Source of the DNA: Saccharomycopsis fibuligera x Saccharomycopsis cf. fibuligera
Taxonomy: Eukaryota > Ascomycota > Saccharomycetes > Ascoideales > Saccharomycopsidaceae
DNA length: 64,000 nucleotides
Direction: 5' to 3'
Assembly: GCA_001936135.1 (NCBI GenBank)
Contig: CP012815.1
Coordinates: 124,001-188,000, forward strand
Position numbers and translations under genes: made by a program. How positions within the stretch are numbered: position 1 is the stretch's first letter; the number at the start of each line of letters is the position of its first letter. Below, piece by piece: positions 1-9,794 of the stretch. Under the pieces are notes generated by a model. The model was not told the DNA's origin. It did no database searches and saw nothing but the letters and a program-made list of their open reading frames with translations.

Positions 1-1192
1 TATTACTTATAAATGATGTATATATAACTAAATATATCAAAATGTACTATTTAGCGAACATTCAAACTTCGAAGATTTAAACATTGTAGTTTTGCATAGT
101 TTGTGTTGGACGAATACTTGGTTAAAGTTAACCCCCAAGCACCTTCAAACACGATCCCTCTTATTAGTAACAGACCCAAATAAAGAACAAGACTTTTCTG
201 GAAAGTATTCGAGTACAAATAAATGTTAATTTAGTTTAGAAAATTTAATGATTAAGCAAGGAAGTAAAGTCTTTTTTTTTTTAACATGAAGGTCAATTTA
301 TTATGATATACCCAAAAATTTCACATAATTCATAGTCAAGATTCTACCTTTTCTCCTGTCTGGGGGTTTTTTAATGGTACCTTATTCATCTTACTATTAT
401 AAAGATCTGCACTGAGCGTTTTCTATTTTGAAAAGTAAAAGGTCTAAATTAAATGTATGTAGATATCACATTGTTCTAGGGTATACCCACTCTTTTTTTT
501 TTTTTTTTTTTTGGCTTAGTATGCTACTGCCCCCCTAAATACGGATTCCTTAGTTTATATTGCTCCCATTGTTCCTATTATTATATTCTGAACTACTCAT
601 TTTCATTATTAGTATTTCATTTTTATTCTCATACCATACATGGCCTGTCTTAAAATATTGGTATAATTTCTCTTTATGTTGCTTACCCAAATTAATTACC
701 TATACTATTGGTATATTCAATCGCTTTATAATGCATTACATAATTATTTTGCCTTTACCCTTCCTTAGGCCCTTAGAAATGCATTACATAATCGTGTCAC
801 AACCGCGGCACAAGTTAGTGAATGGCCATCGTTCAGCCACAGCAACCTTTGGCCAGCCATTGACGATCATAATCACAACGCTTGACAGCCATCCATCTAC
901 TTCGTCTACCTAATCTACTTCATATACCTCATTGAGTCCTAGGCAGCTCAGCTTTCCCAGCCAACACACTTCTTCTCAATTGCAGTATCTTTTGCATTTT
1001 TACGTGACTAACACAATCTTTGCGTCTCTTGCATCCTTCTTTTCTTCTCATCCGTGTTATTGTTATTGTCAGGGTCAATTTCACTTAATTTATTTATTTA
1101 CTTATCTCCAAACTTAATCTGGGAATTTTCATCTGTCAGCTTTTTCAGTTATTTCCAAGAAACAACAAAACTCATAGTTACGCTCGACAAAA
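1..1192. other. gene-free region upstream of PTC1
   Basis: No recognisable protein or RNA gene is seen. Short open frames here are AT-rich and have no family features. A 20-T run lies at 493-512. The last 200-300 bases presumably hold the PTC1 promoter and 5' leader. The upstream neighbour lies outside the window. Confidence 0.6.
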
Positions 1193-1595
1193 ATGTCAGA
1201 CACTGCAAGTATTGATAATAATAATACCAACAACAATTCAGAGACTTCCCCTTCCAAAAATGGCAAATTGTTGAATAAATTGTTACATCCTCGTGGTCAG
1301 TCCCACTCCGAGCATTCACCATCTCATTCGCAGTCCCAGTCGCAGCAACAGCGCCCTCCAAATGACAAAGAATTGGAATCAAGTTTTGCTGCTACTAATC
1401 TAGAAGGAAACTCAGCATCTTCAGATAATAACAACAACATCAATGATCCGGCCAAGCAGCAGCGGTCTGATGATCCTCAAGGTAGCAATCATAACGGCAA
1501 TTCACAACAACAACAACAACAACAACATCGCCTGCGCAAATCAAGAAACAGTGGTAGTGAGGGCAAGAAAAGCAACAATAGCGAGGATCGCGGTG

Positions 1596-1629
<34 letters not shown>

Positions 1630-2785
1630 TAATGGCTCTGGTAATTCTGGTCCAATTAGCTACAAACTATCTTATGATGTTGGAGTGGCAGAAAATAAAA
1701 ATAGCAAGTACAGATCCAGTATGGAAGATGTGCACACTTATGTTGCCAACTTTGTTGAACGGTTGGATTGGGGCTATTTTGCTATATTTGATGGTCATGC
1801 GGGGAAAAATTGTGCTAAATGGTGCGGACAGAATTTGCATTTATTATTAGAAAAAGAATTACTTGGTAATGAGCAGAAAAAAAAGAAGCAAAGCCTGCAG
1901 CAGCAGCAGCAAGATACCAGTGGAAAAAAAGCAAACTTTAATGAAGAAGAATTGCATCAGCAAAATGAAGATAACGAAGAAGATGTCCGAGATTGTTTAG
2001 ATAGTTGTTTCCAACAAGCTGATCGGTTGATCACTCAATCCTCAAATAATATTGGTTCAAGCGGTTGTACTGCTGCAGTAGCAATAATAAGATGGGAATT
2101 AGACGAAGAGTATCAGAGTAACGTTTATCAAGCCACCACAAACAATTACAAAAGTAAAGATTTCTTGCCAAGTGAAAATACCCCTGATAATAACAATAAT
2201 AATGATAAAAGCTCACCCAATAATAGAAACACAATCAACGGAAAATCCTACGTCAATGAAAATGTTGAAGAATTGCAGAAAAAATTTGATTTTGTTCCTT
2301 CGGTACATCATAAGCGGATGTTATATACCGCCAACGTTGGTGATTCAAGATTAGTACTTTGCCGGTCTGGCTACGCTATCAGATTATCGTATGACCACAA
2401 GGGCAGCGACGTGAATGAATCCAACCGAGTCATGCAGGCTGGCGGTTTGATTATGAAGAACCGAGTCAATGGTGTCTTGGCCATCACTAGGTCTTTGGGC
2501 GACTCGTATTTGAAAAACTTGATTATTGGGAGACCATACACTACGGCCATTGAAGTTAATGAGAATGACGAATTCTTGATTCTTGCGTGCGATGGACTTT
2601 GGGATATTGTTAGTGATCAAGAAGCGGTGGATTTGATCAGAGACGAGTTGGATCCTAATAAGCAATCGAAAATTTTGGTTGACCATGCAATGAAAAATTT
2701 GAGCACTGACAATATCACTGTGATGGTGATTAGATTTGATCAACAGATCTTTGGGGTCAGCAGTAGTGGCAAGAATGATAATTAG
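1193..2785 (+). CDS. PTC1: PP2C-type Ser/Thr protein phosphatase Ptc1
   Basis: Metal-dependent (Mg/Mn) protein phosphatase. Yeast Ptc1 dampens MAP-kinase pathways such as Hog1 and affects organelle inheritance. The PP2C domain runs from about residue 155 to 520 of 530. The segment VGVAENKNSKYRSSMEDVHT, the metal-binding FDGHAG (199-204), the GSSGCTAA strand, YTANVGDSR, TRSLGD and the late ACDGLWD motif are all present and closely match yeast Ptc1. The protein is nearly twice the usual 280 residues. It has a 150-residue Ser/Asn/Gln-rich head with a 12-Asn run, plus two low-complexity inserts inside the domain, one Gln-rich and one Asn-rich. The ATG at 1193 follows an A-rich leader. The next gene downstream is convergent. 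Confidence 0.93.
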
Positions 2786-4417
2786 AAATTTATAGCAGCA
2801 GGTTTAATGTGACATTTAGTTTAACAGGTTATAGTGTACACTAGTATGCATATATATATGAGCTTTTTCCATCTTGTTTCGTAAGCGTTTGCCGAGCTTT
2901 ATTTACTTTTTTTTTTATCTTTTTGGAAAAAAGTACATTAATTTTTCACAGTTTAGTGAAGTGTATGCGGAAACTGCGTTGCATTAGCCAGAACTCAAAC
3001 TTAACAATAATCTATCCGTTCCATTTATGAATGGGAAAAATTCTGTACGGATTAAAAAATGTAAAGAAAAAGCATCAATGGTAACGAAGTGAAAAAACAG
3101 TCCATTTCAATAAGTTTGCGATGAATAATAATAAAATAAAATAAAAATAAAATAAAAATAAAAACAAAAATTAAAGCCAACGTAAAAATGAATAAGAATG
3201 TAAATGTAAATATAATCTTGGATCAAAATGTATAAGTTGAAAGACGAAAAATAAAACAGAAGGAAAAGGAAACAATTTGGCATAATGCACATCACAAGGC
3301 ACTGACACAATAATAGCGACAACAACAGCAGCAATATCAGCAACAATAGCGACAACATTAGAATCAGAATAAGAAGCATATTAGTCACCAGCTGCGAAAT
3401 GTACGCAAATAGTAAAAGCTAACAAAGAAAGAAAAAATACAAATAATAAGACAGTTCAAGTAGAAGGAAAAAAAAAATAATACAAAGACAAAAGGGAAAA
3501 AAATAAGACAAAATGTTGATAGTAATAAAAAAGAAAAGGGAGAAATCCAAAGAATCCAACTTATTCCTCTCCTTGGCCTCCAAATCACAATCAAGGCATA
3601 TTCTCGTAAGAATGATAATGATATCTATAAAGTAAGTTTTTCATTGAGCATATGGCTCATTCCGCACAACTGACCACATTACAAATGCGCCAACTTTCAA
3701 CTTTTTAATGATTGAACAAGAAAACAAACAATGAGAGAAGAAAAAAGAGCCAGATGGAATATTTTTTGTTCTTGGGCTTTATCATCTTCCGCATTAATTA
3801 GCGCAGTACAAAATCATGACATCTCTTCGAGACGATGGGTTGAGTAAAACAGTTACTTTTTTGGTTTATCGTCTCGCCTTTGTTCTCCTTTTTTCTAGAT
3901 ATCAATTCAACTTAACTGGGTTTTGCAAAAATATTCCTGTTGTATGATTATCAGTTAGCCTACCGTTATCTATTTTATTCAGTTCTCCTTGTCTTTAGAA
4001 CACGTATTCGGCAGATGTTACAGAGTTGTCTTTGATTTAATCAATGAGGAATAATAAATCGAAAGTGGACAATCAGTTGACTTTTGATTCAAAGCTTTGT
4101 AAAGTTCAAAAGCATAGGAGAATATTATTTTCTTAATTTTTGTATTTTCAATGCAATGTAGCACAGCGAAGCAACAGAACATAATTCAGAGTTAACAGCT
4201 TTTTGCTAACTTTTTTTTTTTTTTTTTTTTTTTTTCTTGAACGAGTGGGACGAGTAGGCGAGCAGTACTACGTATTTCTCTCAATTTGTTTTCAATTTGC
4301 TTTCATCCTATTGTTCGCTTTCTTGCTATTACAATGGAATCTTAAGCAGAGGACAAGTAAACAAGAAGAAACAAAAAGCTTTCAGGGAAAACAATAAATT
4401 TACTCAAAACATCAATT
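2786..4417. other. convergent intergenic region with simple repeats
   Basis: This 1.6-kb gap lies between the 3' ends of PTC1 and the Zn2Cys6 gene. It has A-rich simple repeats (about 3121-3175) and AAC/AAT-rich stretches, and a 25-T run at 4211-4235. Long frames on the minus strand are products of this biased composition. No gene is supported. Confidence 0.6.
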
Positions 4418-5830
4418 TCACTGCAACGCAGGATCAATAACTTCTGGATGAATAGGAGAACGACCAGCCGCTGTCCCTGGAAATTGCAATTGCAGCTGCG
4501 GCACCTGTGGTGTAGCAAATCCCACCTCATTATTATTGGCTCCTTCGTTACCGTTACTATCGCCATTGAAGTTGACATTACCACTGTTAGCAGCAAAAAG
4601 ATTACCATTACCATTAGCATTCATATCAACAGCAGAAGAAGCTTGAGAATTGTTGTTACTATTCTCAATATTATTATTAAGATTAGGAGTATTGCCATTG
4701 CCATCCAATTCAATTGACGCTTCACCCGGTGGAAAATCTTTCAATATACTTTGCTTTGTCTTTTCTTGGAAAACAACATAACTTGGAGGAAAAGCATTAG
4801 ATATAATTTCACCATATGGATAACGGTAAACCGGCTGTAAAACACCACCAGAACCTCGGTTGAACTGAGCATGCTGCGGTGGTTGCGCTTGCGTCTGTTG
4901 CGCTGGATAACGAGGAACTTGATGCTGGAATTGCTGTTGTGGCTGCAAAGGAGGCGCAATTTGTTGTTGTTGTTGTTGTGGCGGTGGTATGTTGATATTG
5001 CCATTGCTCCCCAATACTGGAGGACTAATAATTGGTTTAGCTACTGGAGAACTTTGAGCATAAAAGCTGCCCTGTGGAGCCCCAGCACTACCACCTAATT
5101 CTGGTCTTGGTGCTAATGGGGAACTAGTTATTTGAAACTGACTTTGATGTTGTTGAGCTTGCTGCAGTGGTGTGGATATTGGTCTGCCGTTGCTTCCAAG
5201 AGTAGGAAACCTCAAGTTTCCGGCATTAAATGACTGTCTAGCACTACTATTGGAATAGTGAGCCAACCCACTTCTCATAGGTGATGGAGAATGATGATGG
5301 TTGTTCAAGTGTTCGTTAATATTCTGATCATTTAAAATAATTCCCCCAGTAGGAGCCAAATGGTTCAAGTACTTGTTCCCTGAAGTACTCGTGCTAACGC
5401 GTCCGTTTTTATTTTTTTCCACATACACACATTCGAAATTAGTTTTGAAGCAATTCAAACATTTAGGCTTGTGTTTGGTGCACTTTTTTTTCAATTTACG
5501 GCAACGCTGACATGAGTTGATTGCGGCTACGGGAGTACCGTCTTTTTCTTTGAATAAGATTTTCTCAAATGATGAGATTAGGGTCTTGTCTTTTGTAATG
5601 TTTGCCACTTCTCTAATGTCTATGGTGGTGGAATGATCAAAAATTAGACTATTGTCATTAGCAGGAACAGCAGAAGAAGAAGAAGCAGCAGCAACAGCCG
5701 CATTGATTCCTCCATTTGAGTCCGGCACTGCTACTTGAAGTGGCGAGGATGAGGTGACTAGCTGATCAACTCCATCGCTGGTTGCAGAGGTGGTGGTGTT
5801 GTAAAAATATTTGATATCGCCAACGGACAT
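4418..5830 (-). CDS. Zn(II)2Cys6 transcription factor
   Basis: Probable nuclear DNA-binding regulator of 470 residues. A fungal binuclear zinc cluster lies at residues 107-134, with Cys at 107, 110, 117, 124, 127 and 134 (spacing CX2CX6CX6CX2CX6C) and a basic RKLKKK segment between the second and third cysteines. This is the Gal4-type fold. The cluster sits unusually far from the N terminus. No fungal-specific transcription-factor middle-homology region is visible. The rest is Asn/Gln/Ser/Pro-rich, with a poly-Gln run, and is probably disordered and activating. The frame stays open nine codons upstream, but the first ATG is at 5830, so that start is used. Target genes cannot be inferred; no orthologue was recognised. 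Confidence 0.85.
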   Translation of the reverse strand: MSVGDIKYFYNTTTSATSDGVDQLVTSSSPLQVAVPDSNGGINAAVAAASSSSAVPANDNSLIFDHSTTIDIREVANITKDKTLISSFEKILFKEKDGTPVAAINSCQRCRKLKKKCTKHKPKCLNCFKTNFECVYVEKNKNGRVSTSTSGNKYLNHLAPTGGIILNDQNINEHLNNHHHSPSPMRSGLAHYSNSSARQSFNAGNLRFPTLGSNGRPISTPLQQAQQHQSQFQITSSPLAPRPELGGSAGAPQGSFYAQSSPVAKPIISPPVLGSNGNINIPPPQQQQQQIAPPLQPQQQFQHQVPRYPAQQTQAQPPQHAQFNRGSGGVLQPVYRYPYGEIISNAFPPSYVVFQEKTKQSILKDFPPGEASIELDGNGNTPNLNNNIENSNNNSQASSAVDMNANGNGNLFAANSGNVNFNGDSNGNEGANNNEVGFATPQVPQLQLQFPGTAAGRSPIHPEVIDPALQ

Positions 5831-5880
5831 ATTTTCTGTGTTTCTGTATAACAGCACCGTGGACCGCGTTTTTCTCTAGT

Positions 5881-5912
<32 letters not shown>

Positions 5913-6924
5913 ACAGGCGGAACGAAACCAGAATGATTGTGCACTGATGCCAAAGTGAGCAAGTAAAAAACACTGTTAATTGCAGTGCTTGTTGATGGTT
6001 GATGGTTGTTGATACTTGTTCAATTGCTTTCTGTTTTATCTTCTGTTTCAAAACAGAACAGAACAAAACAAAAAAAAAAAAAAAAAAAAAAAAAAACCAT
6101 TTCTGTCTTCCTTTCTTTCTTTCTTTGTATTAGCAGTGGGAAATGATCATGTGATGGCGAGGCTAGTGAAACAACAACCAATATACAGCAGCTAAGTAAG
6201 GCTATGGCCCTAACTGTGGTTGATATTTGAGCTGTAAAACTTTGAATGTGTTTTTTTTTTTTTTGAGTACCACACTAACATTACAAGAGTGTCGGTGGGA
6301 TGTTCATGTTGATGATGCTTTGCTTCTGTGCATACAAGGCGCGTGGAGAAGGTGGATAAGCGGACATTCAGTATCATGAACTTTCAACATCAACATCAAT
6401 ACGCCGTAGTTCGGCATTTTTAAAATTTGAAGCTCAAGAAATTGTGAGAGAGATTTGTGCTTCCAATTAGGACATCACCGTTACAATATTGCTTCCTGGA
6501 TAACTTCATGGTGAAAAATACCAGTGATGGTAAATCAAATGCTGGCAATTTCACTGCTTTCGGCATGACCAAGGCAAGAGATGAATTGCTGAAAGTGATA
6601 ATGCAAGTCCAGTCAGATGTTAAGGTTAATAATTTTGTACCACTATCTGGCCTTTACAATTTTGTGACCATATGCTACTTGTAGAACAATCACAACAACC
6701 TCTAGACTCATTAAAGTCTTCTGCTTCTTTGTCGTCATCATAATTTTTACTAAAAGTTACTTTAGACCTAAATTGAGTAGCAAATGCGCTACACAAAGCT
6801 TTTTTTTTTTTTTATCTAATAAAATGTTTATTTATTTTATTTTATTTTATTTTTTTTTTTTTTTTTTGTATTTGCAAGAACGAAAACAATCAAAAACGAA
6901 ATAATCTCTTGAAAAACCAAAACA
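5831..6924. other. intergenic region with long homopolymers
   Basis: This is the promoter side of the Zn2Cys6 gene and the 3' side of ARG8. It contains a 30-T run (5882-5911), a 28-A run (6070-6097) and more T-runs near 6840-6870. A small plus-strand frame (ATG at 6508, stop at 6682-6684, 58 codons) has fairly ordinary composition but no recognised family. I do not call it a gene. Confidence 0.5.
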
Positions 6925-8383
6925 TCAAGCCCCCTCTACTGCTTCAATAGCCTGTTCAAAAATCTTCAACCCTGCTTCAATAACCTCTGGTTCAACAGTC
7001 AATGCCGGCACAAATCTCACAACGTTCCCGCCAGCACTTATAACAATCAACCCTCTTTTACGAGCTTCGTCAATCACTTTTGCTGGACTTTCGGCAAACT
7101 CTACTCCTAAAATCAATCCTTTTCCTCTAACGTCCTTGATAAGTCCCTCGTGTCTTGCTTTGATCTCGTTTAGCTTGCTCACAAAGATCTCGGACTTTGC
7201 ATTCACTGACTGCAAAAAATCGGCGTTTGCAATCTGGTTAACCACATAGCTTGCAATTCTTGCGCCCAAGGGGTTCCCGCCATACGTAGTGCCATGATCG
7301 CCAATCTTGATTGCGTTTTCCACCTTTGGCGATACCACGGTGGCCGCGATAGGAAAGCCATTACCTAATGCTTTGGCCGATGTGAATATATCAGGATGTG
7401 CCTCTGCTGGCAAGTAAGAATGTGCCCATAACTTTCCTGTTCTGCCCAACCCGCACTGGATTTCATCATAAATGAGCAAAGCGTCGTGCTTGAGGGCCAA
7501 TTTTTTCAACTCGGTGAGAAATTCTAGAGATACTGGGTTAACGCCGCCCTCGCCTTGAATTGGCTCAATTATTATCCCGCAGGTATTGTCGCTGATTACG
7601 TTAGCCACTGACTGTAAATTTCCTGGCTCAGCAACCTTGACGTTCGGCACCATGGGGCCAAATGGGTCTTGGTATTTGGGGTTTGGAGTCACTGACAAGG
7701 ACCCAAGCGTACGGCCGTGGAAACTGCTTTTAAAGGTGATCAACTCATTCTTGGCTGGGTTTTTAGCCACGCCGTACTTTCTAGCGAATTTCAAAGCAGC
7801 TTCGTTGGCCTCTGTGCCTGAGTTGGCGAGAAACACATTGGAAGCGTCATGCATGCCATTGAACTGTTTGGTAGCTTCAACAAGCTGTTTGGACAATTTT
7901 GTGGTGTACAAGTTATGGAACAAGTTGGAGGAATGGATCAATTGGGACGATTGGTCATGCATGATCTGGGTAATCTTGGGCTCAGAGTGGCCAAGAGCAG
8001 TTACGGCGATGCCGGCACTGAAATCAATGTACTTGTTGTTTTCAAGATCCCATAGATGGCAGTTGGAGCCCTTGGTGAAGACAATGTTGGGTCTGGAGTA
8101 TGTTTTCACTGCATAGGGAGCGTTTTCTTGGAGGAACTTAACCGACTCGGAGTTTGGTTTTGGGTCAGGGTGAGTGATTGACTGGCAGTGGTGTTAGCAT
8201 TGTGTTTGTCAATTATGGATACCTGCGGTACTCCATGGTATTATCACAGTGACCTTTCATGATCTTTCAGTGATCCTGTCTGTCACTTGTCGCTGGAGTG
8301 GAAATACGTACGGAGGCAAAGCGGACTGCAGCCTGTCTTGGGAGGCTCTTGCAAGCGGATCTTTTAAGCGCAAATTGTAGCAT
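6925..8383 (-). CDS. ARG8: acetylornithine aminotransferase, mitochondrial (one intron)
   Basis: PLP enzyme of arginine synthesis in the mitochondrial matrix. It converts N-acetylglutamate semialdehyde to N-acetylornithine. It is spliced: exon 1 is 8383-8312 (24 codons) and exon 2 is 8181-6925, giving 442 residues against 423 in S. cerevisiae. Exon 1 encodes a typical presequence, rich in Arg/Lys/Ala and free of acidic residues (MLQFALKRSACKSLPRQ). Exon 2 has no ATG before the conserved YSRPNIVFTKG segment, which is why an upstream exon is needed. Class III aminotransferase signatures include SGTEANEAA, the PLP-ring Asp in YDEIQCG (D263) and the Schiff-base lysine in TSAKALGNG (K294). The gene is divergent from MRPL25, and a Gcn4-like site lies upstream. 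Confidence 0.9.
8182..8311 (-). other. ARG8: spliceosomal intron in ARG8
   Basis: 130-nt intron on the minus strand. The 5' splice site is GTACGT (from 8311), the branch site TGCTAAC lies 11 nt before the 3' splice site, and the intron ends in CAG at 8182. Exon 1 ends on a whole codon, and joining the exons keeps one frame from the presequence ATG into the enzyme. The intron carries in-frame stops if unspliced. Not tested against RNA. Confidence 0.82.
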
Positions 8384-8774
8384 ATTCAGCTGCTATATTG
8401 GTGATTGCTTGTGAGTATTTGCTGACAAACAGCTCGCGAGGGCGAGGGAAGGAGGTGGTTATGGATGGCAGAGCAGCGTCTTTATATATTATTAGCCCGA
8501 GAGCGCTGATGTTGTCGATTAGTCACTGAGTGCATGCGCTGACATGCGCTGACATGCTCTTATATGCGCTTGTATGCGTTTGTATGCTAGATAGTAATGC
8601 TGTCTGTTTCCGGGTAAAAAACTTCGTTTTCGCTCCAAAAATAATTTTTTATTTCTTTCAGCAGCAGTGAAAGCCAATACACAAGACAGAGAGTCGATAC
8701 AGGCCATACAAGAGATCATCAGAATAGCAGCATACCGGTACACATATACACCATCGCTACATCCAACACACAAC
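8384..8774. promoter_or_regulatory. divergent ARG8 / MRPL25 promoter
   Basis: The shared region has a TATA-like ATATATAA for ARG8 at about 8482-8489 (minus strand). TTAGTCA at 8519-8525, one base from the Gcn4 consensus TGAGTCA, would fit amino-acid control of ARG8. A degenerate 10-bp tandem repeat follows at 8534-8587. Binding by Gcn4 is inferred from the motif and pathway only. Confidence 0.5.
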
Positions 8775-9314
8775 ATGAAGACCTCCCTCAGACTACTCCA
8801 TCAGGCTGCAAAGGCTGCGCAGTCTGCCCCGGCTGCCCCGGCTGCCACAGCCACCCCAAACGCCGAGTACTTCAACCAGTTGCCCCAGATCCTCAGAAAC
8901 TTCTTCTCCAAGCACACGCCGGCTTCCCATACTCAATACAGCACCAAGCCTACTCTCACCACCGACCCAGCCGCTAACCCATTCTTGCCAAACAAGCATC
9001 CAGTGACCCAGGCGTACCATGCTCCGGTGTACTCCCTCAGAAGACAGGCGGTGCTTTACAAGACCGCTCAGCAGTACGGCATTGCCGACTTGTTGCCTTC
9101 GGTGAACCGTTCATTCTATGAAGACAAGTACCAGACCAAGAAGTTCATGAAGGGTGTGTTGAAACCAAAGGGCCACAAGCACGAACTCAATAAGCCGGAA
9201 AGACAGGCTCAGGTGGACCAGGCAATGGAGCAGATGGAATCCAAGATTGCCAAAGTGAAGGGCAGCAAGTACAGAGCGAGATTGCAGAACAAGAAGGAGA
9301 AGAGTTGGTACTAG
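8775..9314 (+). CDS. MRPL25: mitochondrial large-subunit ribosomal protein mL59 (Mrpl25)
   Basis: Structural protein of the mitochondrial 54S subunit, 179 residues (yeast Mrpl25 is 157). The N terminus, MKTSLRLLHQAAKAAQSAP, is a basic, Ala-rich mitochondrial presequence. It is followed by the family core: EYFNQLPQILRNFF, then ANPFLPNKHPVTQAYHAPVY and SLRRQAVLYKTAQQYGIADL, which match the mL59 signature. The C terminus is Lys/Arg-rich, as expected for rRNA contact. The frame is open for 36 codons upstream without an ATG, so the ATG at 8775 is the start. Third positions are GC-rich. Confidence 0.9.
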   Translation: MKTSLRLLHQAAKAAQSAPAAPAATATPNAEYFNQLPQILRNFFSKHTPASHTQYSTKPTLTTDPAANPFLPNKHPVTQAYHAPVYSLRRQAVLYKTAQQYGIADLLPSVNRSFYEDKYQTKKFMKGVLKPKGHKHELNKPERQAQVDQAMEQMESKIAKVKGSKYRARLQNKKEKSWY

Positions 9315-9794
9315 ACAACGTGGGCAGACCTTTTACATGTATATAGGATTGTATACTTGACACACATCCAAATGAATTATAATGAACTATAGTAGCCGTT
9401 GCGGTTGTAGTAGACAGTCGTAGAGAAGAATGTCTGGAATATCTCTTGCGATCTGGTTGCCCAGTGCTATAGAGCCGCCCTGATAAATCAAGTGAAACGA
9501 ATGGCGGGTAGCACAGGGCACACAACCAGCAGATCACCAAAACAGTAAACAAAAACATATAAATACTATCGTCATCGTCATCGTCTTCCTATATATATAT
9601 ATATATACATATAAATACATATATGTTCATCTTGTATCCATCTCTCTTCACCAACCTTCCGGACAGCTATTTTCATCCTCTGCTACTCTATAAGGGGCCT
9701 GGCACTATTCTCACAGCATAATATTCCGTTTTGCTCTTTCCAGTGCTCTTCCTAGTGCTCCTCTAGAATCCCACAATATATAAATAGACAACAC
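9315..9794. other. intergenic region upstream of VNX1
   Basis: Holds the MRPL25 3' end and the VNX1 promoter. An (AT)n microsatellite with TATATATATATA lies near 9590-9607 and a further TATATAAATA just before the VNX1 ATG. No additional gene is seen. Confidence 0.5.

Noticed and set aside
560-1117. Two open frames of 117 and 61 codons upstream of PTC1
   Set aside because: AT-rich, Phe/Leu-rich translations with no family features; more likely promoter and leader DNA.
3107-3594. Minus-strand frames rich in Leu/Phe/Tyr
   Set aside because: They result from A-rich simple repeats on the plus strand at a convergent 3' region.
6508-6684. Plus-strand 58-codon frame with ordinary composition
   Set aside because: It has an ATG but no recognised family, and nothing else supports it as a gene. 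Kept only as a note in the gap entry.
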